From Bacillota bacterium (GTDB lineage: Bacteria; Bacillota; Clostridia; Acetivibrionales; DTU013), in the NCBI GenBank assembly GCA_023426125.1, contig JAFABI010000029.1, positions 1-64,000 of the forward strand: a stretch of 64,000 nt of DNA. The letters are read 5' to 3'. The position numbers and the translations under genes were made by a program. Position 1 is the first letter of the stretch. Each line of letters starts with the position of its first letter. The notes below the pieces were generated by a model, which ran no database searches, was not told where the DNA came from, and worked only from the letters and a program-made list of their open reading frames with translations. Shown here piece by piece: positions 36,016 to 44,622 of this stretch.

Positions 36016-37091
36016 AGGTTGCAATCATCGGCGGCGGTCTTTCAGGACTGTGCTGCGCCCATGAACTGGAGCGGTATGGAATACGGCCGGTGATTTATGA
36101 ACGGAACCCTTATATCGGCGAGCCGATAAATCATGTAACTGCAATTATCAATATCAGCCACCGGCCGGTATATGATTCCCTGAAATATTTTAAAAAGTAT
36201 TTAAATATAGAGATTAAACCTCTGGGAATAATACGTAATCTCATCCACCATTCTCCCAATGTGACAACGGAAATCAAAGGCACGCATGGCTATTTTCTGA
36301 AGAATACGGCGGATGACGACAGCACAAAGGTGCAATTGCTGAACAAACTGAACAATACGGAGATAAGGCTTAGCGAACTGGGTGACTACAAAAAGCTTTC
36401 ACAGGAATATGACTATGTAGCCGTTGCCAGCGGTAATTATTCTGAAGCCCAGGAACTGGGTATCTGGCAGGAATGGTTCAAAGGAATCGTCAGAGGCGCC
36501 GTGGTACACGGGGATTTTGACCCTGAAGCGCTCACCATGTGGGTCAACAAGGATTATCTTAAGAACGGATATGCTTATCTGACTCCCTTCAGCCGGAGCA
36601 AAGCATCCTTGATTCTGATTGCCGACGAAATCAATGAGCGGGAAGTCGATCACTACTGGGAACTTTTCCTTGATACCGAGAATATAAGGTATACGATTGT
36701 TGAAGAATTCAAGATGGAGCACAGGGCGGGATATGTATATCCGCTGCGCCTGGACAATATTTTCTTCATAGGCAATTCCGCAGGCGGTCTGGATCCGTTT
36801 TTAGGCTTCGGCCATTTCAACGGGGCCGTCACCGGAGTCGCCGCCGCACGGTCCATCGCTGAGGGACTGCCTTATGACAGGCAAATAAAACAAATCATTA
36901 AAAGAAATCTTGAAATGCGGCAGTTCAGAAAAGCATTTGACAGCATGACCAATAAGGATTATGACAAGGTAGTTGCCGCAATTGGCCTACCGGGGATAAA
37001 GCAGTTGCTGTATCACTCGCCTGTAAATATATCAAAAATCGGCGCACTTTTCAGCAGGTTCATTATAAAACCCGAGAAGCTGGGAAGATAG
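36012..37091 (+). CDS. FAD-dependent oxidoreductase, geranylgeranyl-reductase-like (paralog 2)
   Basis: A 359-residue flavoprotein with the N-terminal motif MKVAIIGGGLSGLCCAHEL and the C-terminal FAD-site run FFIGNSAGGLDPFLGFGHF. It is similar throughout to the protein at 11696-12772, including equal length and the conserved ASGNYSEAQELGI block, so the two are paralogs. The substrate is unknown. Its start overlaps the stop of the microprotein, and the two CotF-like genes lie upstream, so it probably acts with a spore-associated complex (inference). The ribosome-binding site lies inside the microprotein gene (GGGGGAAAGGA). Confidence 0.72.
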   Translation: MKVAIIGGGLSGLCCAHELERYGIRPVIYERNPYIGEPINHVTAIINISHRPVYDSLKYFKKYLNIEIKPLGIIRNLIHHSPNVTTEIKGTHGYFLKNTADDDSTKVQLLNKLNNTEIRLSELGDYKKLSQEYDYVAVASGNYSEAQELGIWQEWFKGIVRGAVVHGDFDPEALTMWVNKDYLKNGYAYLTPFSRSKASLILIADEINEREVDHYWELFLDTENIRYTIVEEFKMEHRAGYVYPLRLDNIFFIGNSAGGLDPFLGFGHFNGAVTGVAAARSIAEGLPYDRQIKQIIKRNLEMRQFRKAFDSMTNKDYDKVVAAIGLPGIKQLLYHSPVNISKIGALFSRFIIKPEKLGR

Positions 37092-37100
37092 GCGATGCAG

Positions 37101-37236
37101 GAGGGCGGCCATCGGCCGTCCGCCTGTAACAGCAAATGCAAACATGGAATGGTAAAGGTGGACACGCAATGTGCGCCTCTACTCTTTCAAAGTTCTGCGG
37201 ACGTCATCGCGAGGAGCCGAAGTGGCGCAATGATCT
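37101..37236. repeat. Cluster of three palindromic repeats
   Basis: GAGGGCGGCCATCGGCCGTC (37101-37120) is followed by a GTGGACACGCAATGTGCGCC unit (about 37149-37168) and, at 37203-37236, a TCATCGCGAGGAGC...GCAATGATCT unit. The last overlaps the 3' end of the minus-strand gene and provides its final codons. Confidence 0.75.
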
Positions 37237-37677
37237 AGAAAGATACCTGTAAAATAATAGGACCCATGCATAGGTAATGGCATAAGTTACGACGGACCAG
37301 GGCAGGGGTTTCCACCTGACCAGTACTACTGTCCGTGTCAGCAGGCTTGCATATTCAAACACCAGCATGGCTGCAATCCAGATGGCAGTATAAATGAGGG
37401 CTTTTCGAAGGCTTTCCGGCAAAAAAACCGCATAAACGATGTTCAGCGGCGGATAAATGAATAGCGCACCCAGAAGTATATACAGTGTTGATTTTTCCGG
37501 GCTTATATAATAATATAGCCCGAGCCTGTCTCCGAGGGCGATTTCGAAAACCATGGAATAGGCGACGGATGCAATTCCGATGATCCATGCCGGCAGTCTG
37601 ATCCCTTTGAAAATTGCAACGGCTGTAAGCAGCAGTATGGCTGCCGCGGCCGATATCCAGAAAAAAATATATTCCAT
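37204..37677 (-). CDS. CBO0543-like small integral membrane protein
   Basis: A 157-residue protein with about five transmembrane segments. The order of spans and the YYYISPEKSTLYILLGALFIYPPLNIVY and C-terminal YAITYAWVLLFYRYL segments resemble the CBO0543 family of unknown function seen in spore-formers. The start at 37677 has AGAGGA about 8 nt upstream (ATG 37698 is in frame but lacks a site). The C-terminal residues (RHFGSSR) are encoded by a dispersed repeat, so the original stop may have been lost and replaced. It is convergent with the FAD oxidoreductase. Confidence 0.6.
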   Translation of the reverse strand: MEYIFFWISAAAAILLLTAVAIFKGIRLPAWIIGIASVAYSMVFEIALGDRLGLYYYISPEKSTLYILLGALFIYPPLNIVYAVFLPESLRKALIYTAIWIAAMLVFEYASLLTRTVVLVRWKPLPWSVVTYAITYAWVLLFYRYLSRSLRHFGSSR

Positions 37678-38108
37678 AAAACATCCTCTGTTTCTCAATG
37701 GTATTGTTTATTTTGCTACGAAATAAAAGGAATATTCAGATACCGATGATTTATTGGAACTTAAAATGAAGGATAGAAGGCATGCAATTTCGCAAACAAA
37801 TTGTCGAAATATGGAATATACAATTAGGGGAATTGCAGTAAACATGATCATATAGGGAGTTACAGCATAATGTACATTAAATGGAAATATAAACAAGATA
37901 AATAAATTATAAAAAAATGAAAGTTTTACTTGTCAAACTGGCAAATAGTATTATATAATAATTTCTATCACATTACATAAAATAAGATAAGCTGAGAATG
38001 AAGAGTTTAGATGAGAAACCGGGCAACGACGCTTGTAGACCAGTTTACTCGTCTTTGTTTTTTTTATTTGACGAATATCTGATTTTATGAATTTAAGGAG
38101 GATGTAAA
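37678..38108 (+). promoter_or_regulatory. livJ promoter and leader region
   Basis: A gene-free 431-bp stretch. A promoter TTGTCA (37931-37936), 18-bp spacer, TATAAT (37955-37960) predicts transcription starting near 37967 and a leader of roughly 140 nt. The leader contains a stem GATGAGAAAC (38010-38019) with GTTTACTCGTC (38043-38053), one bulge, followed by TTTGTTTTTTTTATTT. This is a terminator form placed before livJ, typical of attenuation. I do not recognise the sensing part. The AT-rich part before 37930 shows nothing else I can support. Confidence 0.6.
38010..38068 (+). terminator. Intrinsic terminator inside the livJ leader
   Basis: The stem and T tract described for the leader end about 40 bp before the livJ ATG. 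Its position after the promoter and before the gene suggests control by conditional termination. Confidence 0.6.
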
Positions 38109-39251
38109 ATGAAGAGATTATTAGCTTTGGCAGTAGTTGTCGTTATGGCGGTTTCACTGTTCTCCGGCTGCGGCGCAGGTGCGGGTGGCGACACCATAAA
38201 GATCGGTTCTGTTCAGCCCATAAGCGGTGATGTCTCCGCCTATGGAACCCAATCCAGAGATGCCATACAGATGGCGGTGGATGAAATCAATGCTGCCGGC
38301 GGTATCCTGGGCAAAAAGGTAGAAGTATTTATCGAGGATGACGAAAACAATCCTGAAAAAACGGTAACCGCATTCAAAATGCTTGCCACCCAGAGAAAGA
38401 TTGTGGGGCTGATCGGCGCACTTACCAGCAAATGCTCCCTTGCAATAACCGAGGAAGCCCAGCAGCGCAAAATCATCATGATTTCTCCTTCGTCAACCAA
38501 CGATACGGTGACAGACGCTGGTGATTACATTTTCAAGGCCTGCTACAACGACAGCTTCCAGGGACCTGTTGTAGCCCAGTACGCCATCGAAACACTTAAG
38601 GCAAAAACCGCCGCTATCATGTTCGACAATACCAACGACTATTCAGTTGGCCTCAAGAACAGCTTTGGAGATGAATTCAAGAAGCTGGGCGGGACTGTAG
38701 TTGAAGAATCCTATGCAAAAGGCGATAAGGACTTCACAGCGCAGCTCACCAAACTGAAAGCCTCCAACCCTGATGTGTTGTTCATCTCGGATTATTACAA
38801 TACGGTTGCGCTTATGGCCAAACAGGTTAAGCAGCTTGAAATCAACGCTACCATGATTGGCGCCGACGGTTGGGATGAAATTGCAAATAACGCAGGTGAC
38901 GAGGTTGTAGGCTCCATATACAGCAATCACTATGCTGCAGATGCCGATGACCCGGAAGTACAGGCGTTTGTTGCCAAATATCAGGAGAAATACAAGATTA
39001 TACCGAATGCTCTTGCCGCCCTTGCGTATGACTCCACTTATATCCTGTGTGATGCTATAGCAAAAGCGGGCACGGCAACAGATCCTGAGAAAATAAAGGC
39101 TGCCATGATGGAAACCAATAAGAAACTGGTAACCGGAAATATCAAGTTCGGTGAAAACAGGGTACCCATCAAAGCCATCGTTATGACCAAGGTTATTAAG
39201 AAAGAGGACGGCAAGCTGGACATAAGCTTTGCAGGAAAAGTTGAACCATAG
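38109..39251 (+). CDS. livJ: Branched-chain amino-acid ABC transporter, substrate-binding lipoprotein
   Basis: Periplasmic-binding-protein type I receptor (Leu/Ile/Val binding), 380 residues. The lipobox LFSGCG (Cys20) ends a short signal peptide, and the mature start is DTIKIGSVQPISGDVSAYG with a second landmark FIEDDENNPEKTVTAF, both typical of LivJ/LivK. It is anchored outside the membrane and delivers ligand to LivHM. GGAGG lies 7 nt before ATG 38109. The gene heads the five-gene liv cluster, separated from livH by a stable hairpin that probably sets the higher receptor dosage. Confidence 0.92.
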   Translation: MKRLLALAVVVVMAVSLFSGCGAGAGGDTIKIGSVQPISGDVSAYGTQSRDAIQMAVDEINAAGGILGKKVEVFIEDDENNPEKTVTAFKMLATQRKIVGLIGALTSKCSLAITEEAQQRKIIMISPSSTNDTVTDAGDYIFKACYNDSFQGPVVAQYAIETLKAKTAAIMFDNTNDYSVGLKNSFGDEFKKLGGTVVEESYAKGDKDFTAQLTKLKASNPDVLFISDYYNTVALMAKQVKQLEINATMIGADGWDEIANNAGDEVVGSIYSNHYAADADDPEVQAFVAKYQEKYKIIPNALAALAYDSTYILCDAIAKAGTATDPEKIKAAMMETNKKLVTGNIKFGENRVPIKAIVMTKVIKKEDGKLDISFAGKVEP

Positions 39252-39314
39252 CATGCATGAATTACCAAAAACGCGTAATATTTCAGGTATAATGTTAAGC
39301 AGAAAACAGGTTAA

Positions 39315-39344
39315 AATAATGGGAGAGTAAACTCTCCCATTATT
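39315..39344. terminator. Intercistronic hairpin between livJ and livH
   Basis: AATAATGGGAGAG (39315-39327) pairs with CTCTCCCATTATT (39332-39344), 13 bp with a 4-nt loop, immediately followed by the livH ribosome site. Hairpins here often stabilise the upstream receptor mRNA or partly terminate it. Confidence 0.7.
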
Positions 39345-39365
39345 AATGTTATGAGGGGTGATGTG

Positions 39366-40253
39366 ATGGAATTTTTGCAGCAAATGTTCAACGGTATCTC
39401 GCTTGGAAGCGTGTATGCCCTGATTGCGCTTGGGTATACCATGGTGTACGGCATCGTTAAGCTGATTAATTTTGCCCATGGCGATATCTTAATGCTGGGT
39501 GCTTTTGCCGGCTATTTTATTCTTGGAGCAATGGGAGTAAGCCCGGTTACCCTTTTGATTGCCTTTGCGATTTCGATGGCCGTCTGCGCTCTCACCGGGG
39601 TGTTTATTGAAAAGACCTGCTACAAGCCTTTAAGAAGCGCTCCTCGTATCAACGCGTTAATCACGGCAATCGGCGTTTCAATTGTCCTTGAAAACGGAGC
39701 CAGGGTCGTACCCTTTATGGGTCCTAATCCAAGACTGTTCCCTACCATGAACTTAAACAGGCTGGAGCTCTTCGGCGTAAGGATCAATATGATGCAGGTC
39801 ATTGTTTTCGGTGTTTCAGTAACGCTGATGATCATTCTGAATTACATCATTAAAAATACAAAAATAGGGAAAGCCATGAGGGCGGTATCCTTTGATATGG
39901 ATGCTTCTCTTTTGATGGGTATAAACATAAACAGGGTTATATCCTTTACTTTTGCAATCGGGGCGTCTCTGGGCGCTGCCGCCGGCATCCTTTTTGCCAG
40001 TGCCTACCCGCAGGTGGAGCCCCTGATGGGGATGATTCCGGGCTTGAAAGCCTTTGTTGCGGCGGTGCTTGGAGGCATAGGCAGTATACCCGGCGCTGTC
40101 CTGGGAGGTTTTATCCTGGGCATTGCCGAAACCCTGACAAAGGGGTATATTACTTCTACCTTGGCTGATGCGGTAGCTTTTGGGATACTTATCATTATCT
40201 TGATTATTAAACCCTCCGGCCTTCTTGGGCGCAATATCAGAGAGAAAGTGTAG
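39366..40253 (+). CDS. livH: Branched-chain amino-acid ABC transporter, permease LivH
   Basis: A 295-residue permease with eight spans. GISLGSVYALIALGYTMVYG and INFAHGDILMLGAF at the start, and PGLKAFVAAVLGGIGSIPGA near the end (EAA-like loop contacting the ATPases) are family signatures. It pairs with LivM to form the channel. ATG 39366 follows GAGGGGTGA by about 5 nt; ATG 39351 is upstream in frame but overlaps that site. livM starts 11 bp downstream. Confidence 0.92.
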   Translation: MEFLQQMFNGISLGSVYALIALGYTMVYGIVKLINFAHGDILMLGAFAGYFILGAMGVSPVTLLIAFAISMAVCALTGVFIEKTCYKPLRSAPRINALITAIGVSIVLENGARVVPFMGPNPRLFPTMNLNRLELFGVRINMMQVIVFGVSVTLMIILNYIIKNTKIGKAMRAVSFDMDASLLMGININRVISFTFAIGASLGAAAGILFASAYPQVEPLMGMIPGLKAFVAAVLGGIGSIPGAVLGGFILGIAETLTKGYITSTLADAVAFGILIIILIIKPSGLLGRNIREKV

Positions 40254-40264
40254 GTAGCGGCGAT

Positions 40265-41359
40265 ATGAATAAAATGGTTAAAAATCTAATAATATTATCG
40301 GCTACCTCACTGATCATCTTTGCAATTTTAAGCCTGTTAATCCTTTTCGGGATTATCGATGAATATAATGCCCAGATATTGACAGTAGCCGGCATGTATT
40401 GCATCGTTGCTCTGAGTTTGAACCTTATTACCGGCTTTACAGGCCAGCTTGCGCTGGGACAAGCCGGTTTCATGTGCGTCGGCGCGTACACTACCGCAAT
40501 AGCCATGATGAAGCTGGGTATACCGCTGTTCGCCGCAATTATTTTCGGGGGGCTTGTAGCGGCGGTTTTTGGCATCATTATCGGGTTTCCAACCTTGAGA
40601 ATGCGTGGGGATTACCTGGCAATAGCTACGCTGGCCTTTGGTGAAATTATCCGGGTCTTGATGGTGAATCTCGGGGATTTGACGGGAGGAGCGTCCGGAC
40701 TCAAGGGTATACCTTCGTTTTCCAATACCGGCAATTTTATCTACGACGCCATCATCAAATTTGCCTGGGTATTTGGATTTGTCATCATTACTTTATTTAT
40801 TATCAGCAATTTGATTAAGTCTTCCCACGGAAGAGCCATCATTTCCATTAGGGAAGACGAAATCGCCTCTAATTCAATGGGAGTCAACGGAGCATATTTT
40901 AAAATGTTTTCGTTTACCATCTCCTCATTCCTTGCAGGAATGGGAGGAGGGCTGTATGCCATCTATTTCGGCTATCTGAATCCGGATATGTTCAGGTTTA
41001 TGAATTCCGTCAATTTCGTTGTCATTGTGGTGCTGGGAGGAATGGGCAGTATAACGGGTACGGTAATTTCAGCCGTCGGTTTCACCTATATACAGGAGTG
41101 GCTGAGGGTATTCAAGGATTTCAGGCTGGTAATTTTCGGGCTTGCCCTGATAGCGGTCATGCTGTTCTGGCCGCGGGGTCTTATGGGAACCAGGGAATTT
41201 TCCATTGTCGGGTTTGTCGGCAAGGTGCGCAGCGGAGAAATTACTGTGAAAACAATAGCCCAATCCATAAATAGATTCCTTCTATCGATTGGCAGATTAT
41301 TTACCGGAATATTTAAAAAGAAAGGCAATTCGCCTGATAACGGCGGGGAGGTGAGATAA
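40265..41359 (+). CDS. livM: Branched-chain amino-acid ABC transporter, permease LivM
   Basis: The second permease, 364 residues with about ten spans. Signatures: NLITGFTGQLALGQAGFMCVG, PTLRMRGDYLAIATLAFGEI and the loop GMGSITGTVISAVG. The C-terminal 40 residues (QSINRFLLSIGRLF...KKKGNSPDNGG) are a cytoplasmic tail longer than usual. The ribosome site is weak (GTAGGTAGCGG). livG starts at the next base after its stop, so the two are closely coupled. Confidence 0.92.
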   Translation: MNKMVKNLIILSATSLIIFAILSLLILFGIIDEYNAQILTVAGMYCIVALSLNLITGFTGQLALGQAGFMCVGAYTTAIAMMKLGIPLFAAIIFGGLVAAVFGIIIGFPTLRMRGDYLAIATLAFGEIIRVLMVNLGDLTGGASGLKGIPSFSNTGNFIYDAIIKFAWVFGFVIITLFIISNLIKSSHGRAIISIREDEIASNSMGVNGAYFKMFSFTISSFLAGMGGGLYAIYFGYLNPDMFRFMNSVNFVVIVVLGGMGSITGTVISAVGFTYIQEWLRVFKDFRLVIFGLALIAVMLFWPRGLMGTREFSIVGFVGKVRSGEITVKTIAQSINRFLLSIGRLFTGIFKKKGNSPDNGGEVR

Positions 41360-42157
41360 ATGGCGGTATTGGATATTAAGAACATTTCTATCGTTTTCGG
41401 AGGACTTAAAGCAGTTACCAATTTCAGCCTCAAGCTTGAAAAAAATGAGCTGGTTGGCCTCATTGGTCCCAATGGAGCAGGGAAGACCACGGTTTTTAAT
41501 ATGCTGACCGGTGTTTATAATCCCACAAGCGGCAATATTTTATTGAGCCGATCGGAAAAAGACAATGATTATACGGGCCTGGTTGGAAAAAAACCTCATC
41601 AGATCACCCAGTTGGGCATAGGCAGAACCTTTCAGAACATCAGGCTGTTCAAGAACCTGTCGGTACTGGACAACGTCAGGATCGCCTTCCATTTCAATGC
41701 CGGCTACAATGCTTTACAGGCCATTTTCAGAACTCCCAGGTATTACCGGAAGGAAGAGGAGATCCGTCAAAGATCCCTGGAGCTGTTGAAAATATTCAAC
41801 ATACAGAATAAGGCCGAGGAACTGGCTATGAACCTGCCTTATGGAGAGCAGAGGAAGCTGGAGATCACAAGGGCCCTTGCTACAAATCCAAAGCTGCTGC
41901 TGCTTGACGAACCGGCTGCAGGGATGAATCCCCAGGAGACACACGACCTGATGAACCTGATTCGTTTCATCCGGGAGAAATTCAACCTGACGATATTGCT
42001 GATAGAGCATGACATGAACCTTGTCATGGGGATCTGCGAAAGGATAACCGTCCTGGACTACGGACAGACCATCGCCATGGGCACGCCGGCGGAAATAAGC
42101 CGGGATCCCAAGGTTATCAAGGCATATCTGGGGGACGGAGGTGAGTTGGGTGCTTAA
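41360..42157 (+). CDS. livG: Branched-chain amino-acid ABC transporter, ATPase LivG
   Basis: ATPase of 265 residues: Walker A GPNGAGKTT, Q-loop GRTFQNIRLFKNL, signature LPYGEQRKLEITRALATNP (LSGGQ variant typical of LivG), Walker B LLLLDEPAAGMNP and switch His (IEHDMNLV). GAGGTGAGATAA precedes the ATG. It overlaps livF by 8 bp. Confidence 0.94.
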   Translation: MAVLDIKNISIVFGGLKAVTNFSLKLEKNELVGLIGPNGAGKTTVFNMLTGVYNPTSGNILLSRSEKDNDYTGLVGKKPHQITQLGIGRTFQNIRLFKNLSVLDNVRIAFHFNAGYNALQAIFRTPRYYRKEEEIRQRSLELLKIFNIQNKAEELAMNLPYGEQRKLEITRALATNPKLLLLDEPAAGMNPQETHDLMNLIRFIREKFNLTILLIEHDMNLVMGICERITVLDYGQTIAMGTPAEISRDPKVIKAYLGDGGELGA

Positions 42158-42857
42158 GGTAAAGGGTTTAAATGTTTTTTACGGAACCATTCATGCATTG
42201 CATGATTTGAGCTTTGAAGTGACGGAAGGCGAAATCGTGACGCTGATAGGAGCAAACGGCGCCGGTAAATCAACCACGCTTAGAACGATTTCAGGAATTA
42301 TTCCCGCCAAAAGCGGCGAAATTGCTTTCATGGGGAAACAGATCGCCAACATTCCCGGGAACAGGATCGTTGAAATGGGGATCGGCCAGGTGCCCGAGGG
42401 CAGAAGGATCTTTGCCAACATGACGGTGATGGAGAACCTTGAAATGGGCGCCTATACCCGAAAGGACAAAAACAATCTGAAAGCTGATTATGAAATGGTA
42501 TTCACCCGGTTTCCCCGGTTGAAGGAAAGAATCCGGCAAATCGCCGGCACGCTCAGCGGAGGCGAACAGCAGATGCTTTCCATGGGGCGTACGCTTATGT
42601 CCAGGCCCAGGCTCCTGCTTCTGGACGAGCCGTCCATGGGCCTGGCGCCGCTGCTTGTAAAAGAGATATTCTCTATTATCGCAGACATTAACAAATCCGG
42701 TACGACGGTACTGCTGGTTGAGCAGAACGCCAATATGGCTTTGTCCATCGCAAACCGGGCTTATGTTCTTGAAACGGGAAGAATCGTTTCGTCAGGAGAT
42801 GCCAGGCAGCTTGCTCAGAGCGAGGAAGTCAGGAAGGCATATCTGGGCGGGAAATAG
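42150..42857 (+). CDS. livF: Branched-chain amino-acid ABC transporter, ATPase LivF
   Basis: The second ATPase, 235 residues: GANGAGKST, FPRLKERIRQIAGTLSGGEQ (signature LSGGEQQ) and Walker B LLLLDEPSMGLAP. GTG 42150 is chosen since GGAGG (42137-42141) is 8 nt upstream; GTG 42141 overlaps that site. The start lies within livG, indicating translational coupling. It closes the transporter set; the CBS-ACT gene follows by 18 bp. Confidence 0.93.
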   Translation: MLKVKGLNVFYGTIHALHDLSFEVTEGEIVTLIGANGAGKSTTLRTISGIIPAKSGEIAFMGKQIANIPGNRIVEMGIGQVPEGRRIFANMTVMENLEMGAYTRKDKNNLKADYEMVFTRFPRLKERIRQIAGTLSGGEQQMLSMGRTLMSRPRLLLLDEPSMGLAPLLVKEIFSIIADINKSGTTVLLVEQNANMALSIANRAYVLETGRIVSSGDARQLAQSEEVRKAYLGGK

Positions 42858-42875
42858 TGAAAGGGAGGATGATTT

Positions 42876-43505
42876 ATGTACGTTAAGCTTTTTATGACGG
42901 CAAACCCCTATACTGTTGCACCGGATACCACCGTCGCCGACGCCATGGTGATCTTGCGGGAAAAGAATATCCGGCGCATGCCGGTTGTCAAAAACGGCAA
43001 GCTGGTGGGTATGATCTCCGAAAAGAAGCTGCTTGAAGTTTCTCCTTCACCGGCGACATCCCTCAGTGTTTTTGAAATCAACTACCTGCTGTCAAAAACG
43101 AAAATCGAATCGGTAATGATTAAAAATGTCGTAACCATAACCTCCAACAGCCTGCTGGAGGAAGCTGCAACAAAGATGAGGGACAATCAGGTAGGCAGCC
43201 TGCCTGTTGTAGATGAAGGCAAACTGGTCGGCATCATCACCGAGTCCAACGTATTCGACGCATTTATCGAGATGCTGGGCGCGAGGGATCATGGCAGCAG
43301 AATCGCAATCGAAATCACGGACAACATCCCCGGAGTTATTGCCAGGATTGCCGGCATAATTGCAGGCTTTGACGTAAATATTTCGCATCTGGTGATTTCA
43401 CAGAATGAGATCATGGCAAGAGTGAATACCCTGAACATTGAAAATATACTTAAAGCTCTTGTAGAAAATGGGTTCAGGGTTATATCGGTGATGAAAAACC
43501 AGTGA
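42876..43505 (+). CDS. CBS-pair and ACT-domain regulatory protein (AcuB-like)
   Basis: A 209-residue cytosolic protein with two CBS repeats (about 1-60 and 75-125: MVILREKNIRRMPVVKNGKLVGM and MRDNQVGSLPVVDEGKLVGI) and a C-terminal ACT domain (IAIEITDNIPGVIARIAGIIAGF, about residues 145-209). CBS pairs bind adenine nucleotides and ACT domains bind amino acids, so it is suited to sense energy state and branched-chain amino acids. AcuB of B. subtilis has a related build. GGGAGG lies 8 nt before the ATG. Its place between livF and an acyl-CoA synthetase suggests a regulatory role for both (inference). Confidence 0.85.
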   Translation: MYVKLFMTANPYTVAPDTTVADAMVILREKNIRRMPVVKNGKLVGMISEKKLLEVSPSPATSLSVFEINYLLSKTKIESVMIKNVVTITSNSLLEEAATKMRDNQVGSLPVVDEGKLVGIITESNVFDAFIEMLGARDHGSRIAIEITDNIPGVIARIAGIIAGFDVNISHLVISQNEIMARVNTLNIENILKALVENGFRVISVMKNQ

Positions 43506-43591
43506 TTGCTCCGATGAACCTGAAGTAAATGAAAGAAGGCCGGTAAAGAATATATACTTTCTCTGGCTGATAAGACACCATGGAGGTTTCT

Positions 43592-44622
43592 ATGCATTAT
43601 CCCGGGGCTTCAATCCAACTGATCAATGACGTTTTCAAAAAAGCCGTCGACGATGACAGGGAAGTCCTGTACGAGCATGAGATTTATCGGATTCTTGACA
43701 TTATCGGGCTGGATGTTCCGAAGTTTGAATTCGTTGCAGAGATAAACCATGTCGATGAGAAGCTGCTGGAAAAATTCGGACAGGATCTTATTGTAAAGGT
43801 GGTATCTCCTGATATCGCTCACAAACAGAAGCTGGGTGGCGTAAAGAAAATTAAAAAGGTTGAGCCTCTCTTCGTTCAGTTTGTACTGAATAAAATGAAG
43901 GAGGAGGTCCTTTCCCATTTTTCGGAGAAAGAAAAGCCGGATATCCGGGGTTTTTTGATCACCGAATTTGTTCCGCACAGCCAGGGCATCGGATATGAGG
44001 TCCTTATCGGCTTCAGGGAGGATCCAGCCTTCGGGCCGGTACTGACTTTCAGCAAAGGCGGAGATGACGCCGAGTTTTTTGCAAAATACTATGACCCTGC
44101 CAACCTCTTCCTGCTTCCCCTCGATCGTGAGGCAGCCGTTAAAATGGTCAATACCATGAACATCCGGCATAAATTCCAGCAGATAGAAAAATTGGACTAT
44201 CTGGAGCTCTATGCAGGCGCCGTGACCCGGATAAGCAATTTTGCCTATAATTACTCGTTTATTGCTGCTGAAAAACCGGGATTTATTGTAAAGGCCATGG
44301 ACATCAACCCTCTTGCCATAACCGAAGACAACAGAATGGTAGCGACAATGTGGATTGCGTCTTTGTGGCCATCGTGCCGCATTCCGTCAACCTCAAGACA
44401 ACACCCGAAACCTGCCGTGATGCCGACAGCCTCGCAAACCTTATTGTTGAGCTGGGAAGGCAGTATGACAAGCCAATGGCTGTTTCCGTAAATGCAGGAA
44501 GGTATTATCAGGAGTTTGTTTCCATCATGGAGGGCAACGGCCTGCCGGTTTATAATGACATCCGGTCCGCAATCAAGTCATTGGATGCTTTTGTGAGCTT
44601 TCATACGCATGGCCGGGCCTAA
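43592..44622 (+). pseudogene. ADP-forming acyl-CoA synthetase, internally deleted and frameshifted
   Basis: The N-terminal part (43592 to about 44338) is the ATP-grasp domain of the NDP-forming acyl-CoA synthetase family (DLIVKVVSPDIAHKQKLGG, then GYEVLIGFREDPAFGPV and the VKAMDINPLAITEDNRMVA end). In another frame from about 44341 to 44622 follows the family's C-terminal tail (DNVDCVFVAIVPHS...GLPVYNDIRSAIKSLDAF). The CoA-binding and most of the ligase domain, some 300-plus residues, are missing between them. Intact relatives are about 700 residues and convert acyl-CoA plus ADP to acid plus ATP, as in branched-chain amino-acid fermentation. It is a pseudogene here, or the gap is an assembly deletion. 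Confidence 0.78.

Noticed and set aside
37699..37930. 62-residue hydrophobic minus-strand ORF and similar ORFs in the livJ upstream region
   Set aside because: AT-rich chance ORFs without ribosome sites.
43580..44491. A complete 303-residue acyl-CoA synthetase beta subunit
   Set aside because: The last 50 residues are out-of-frame sequence; the true homology switches frame near 44340.
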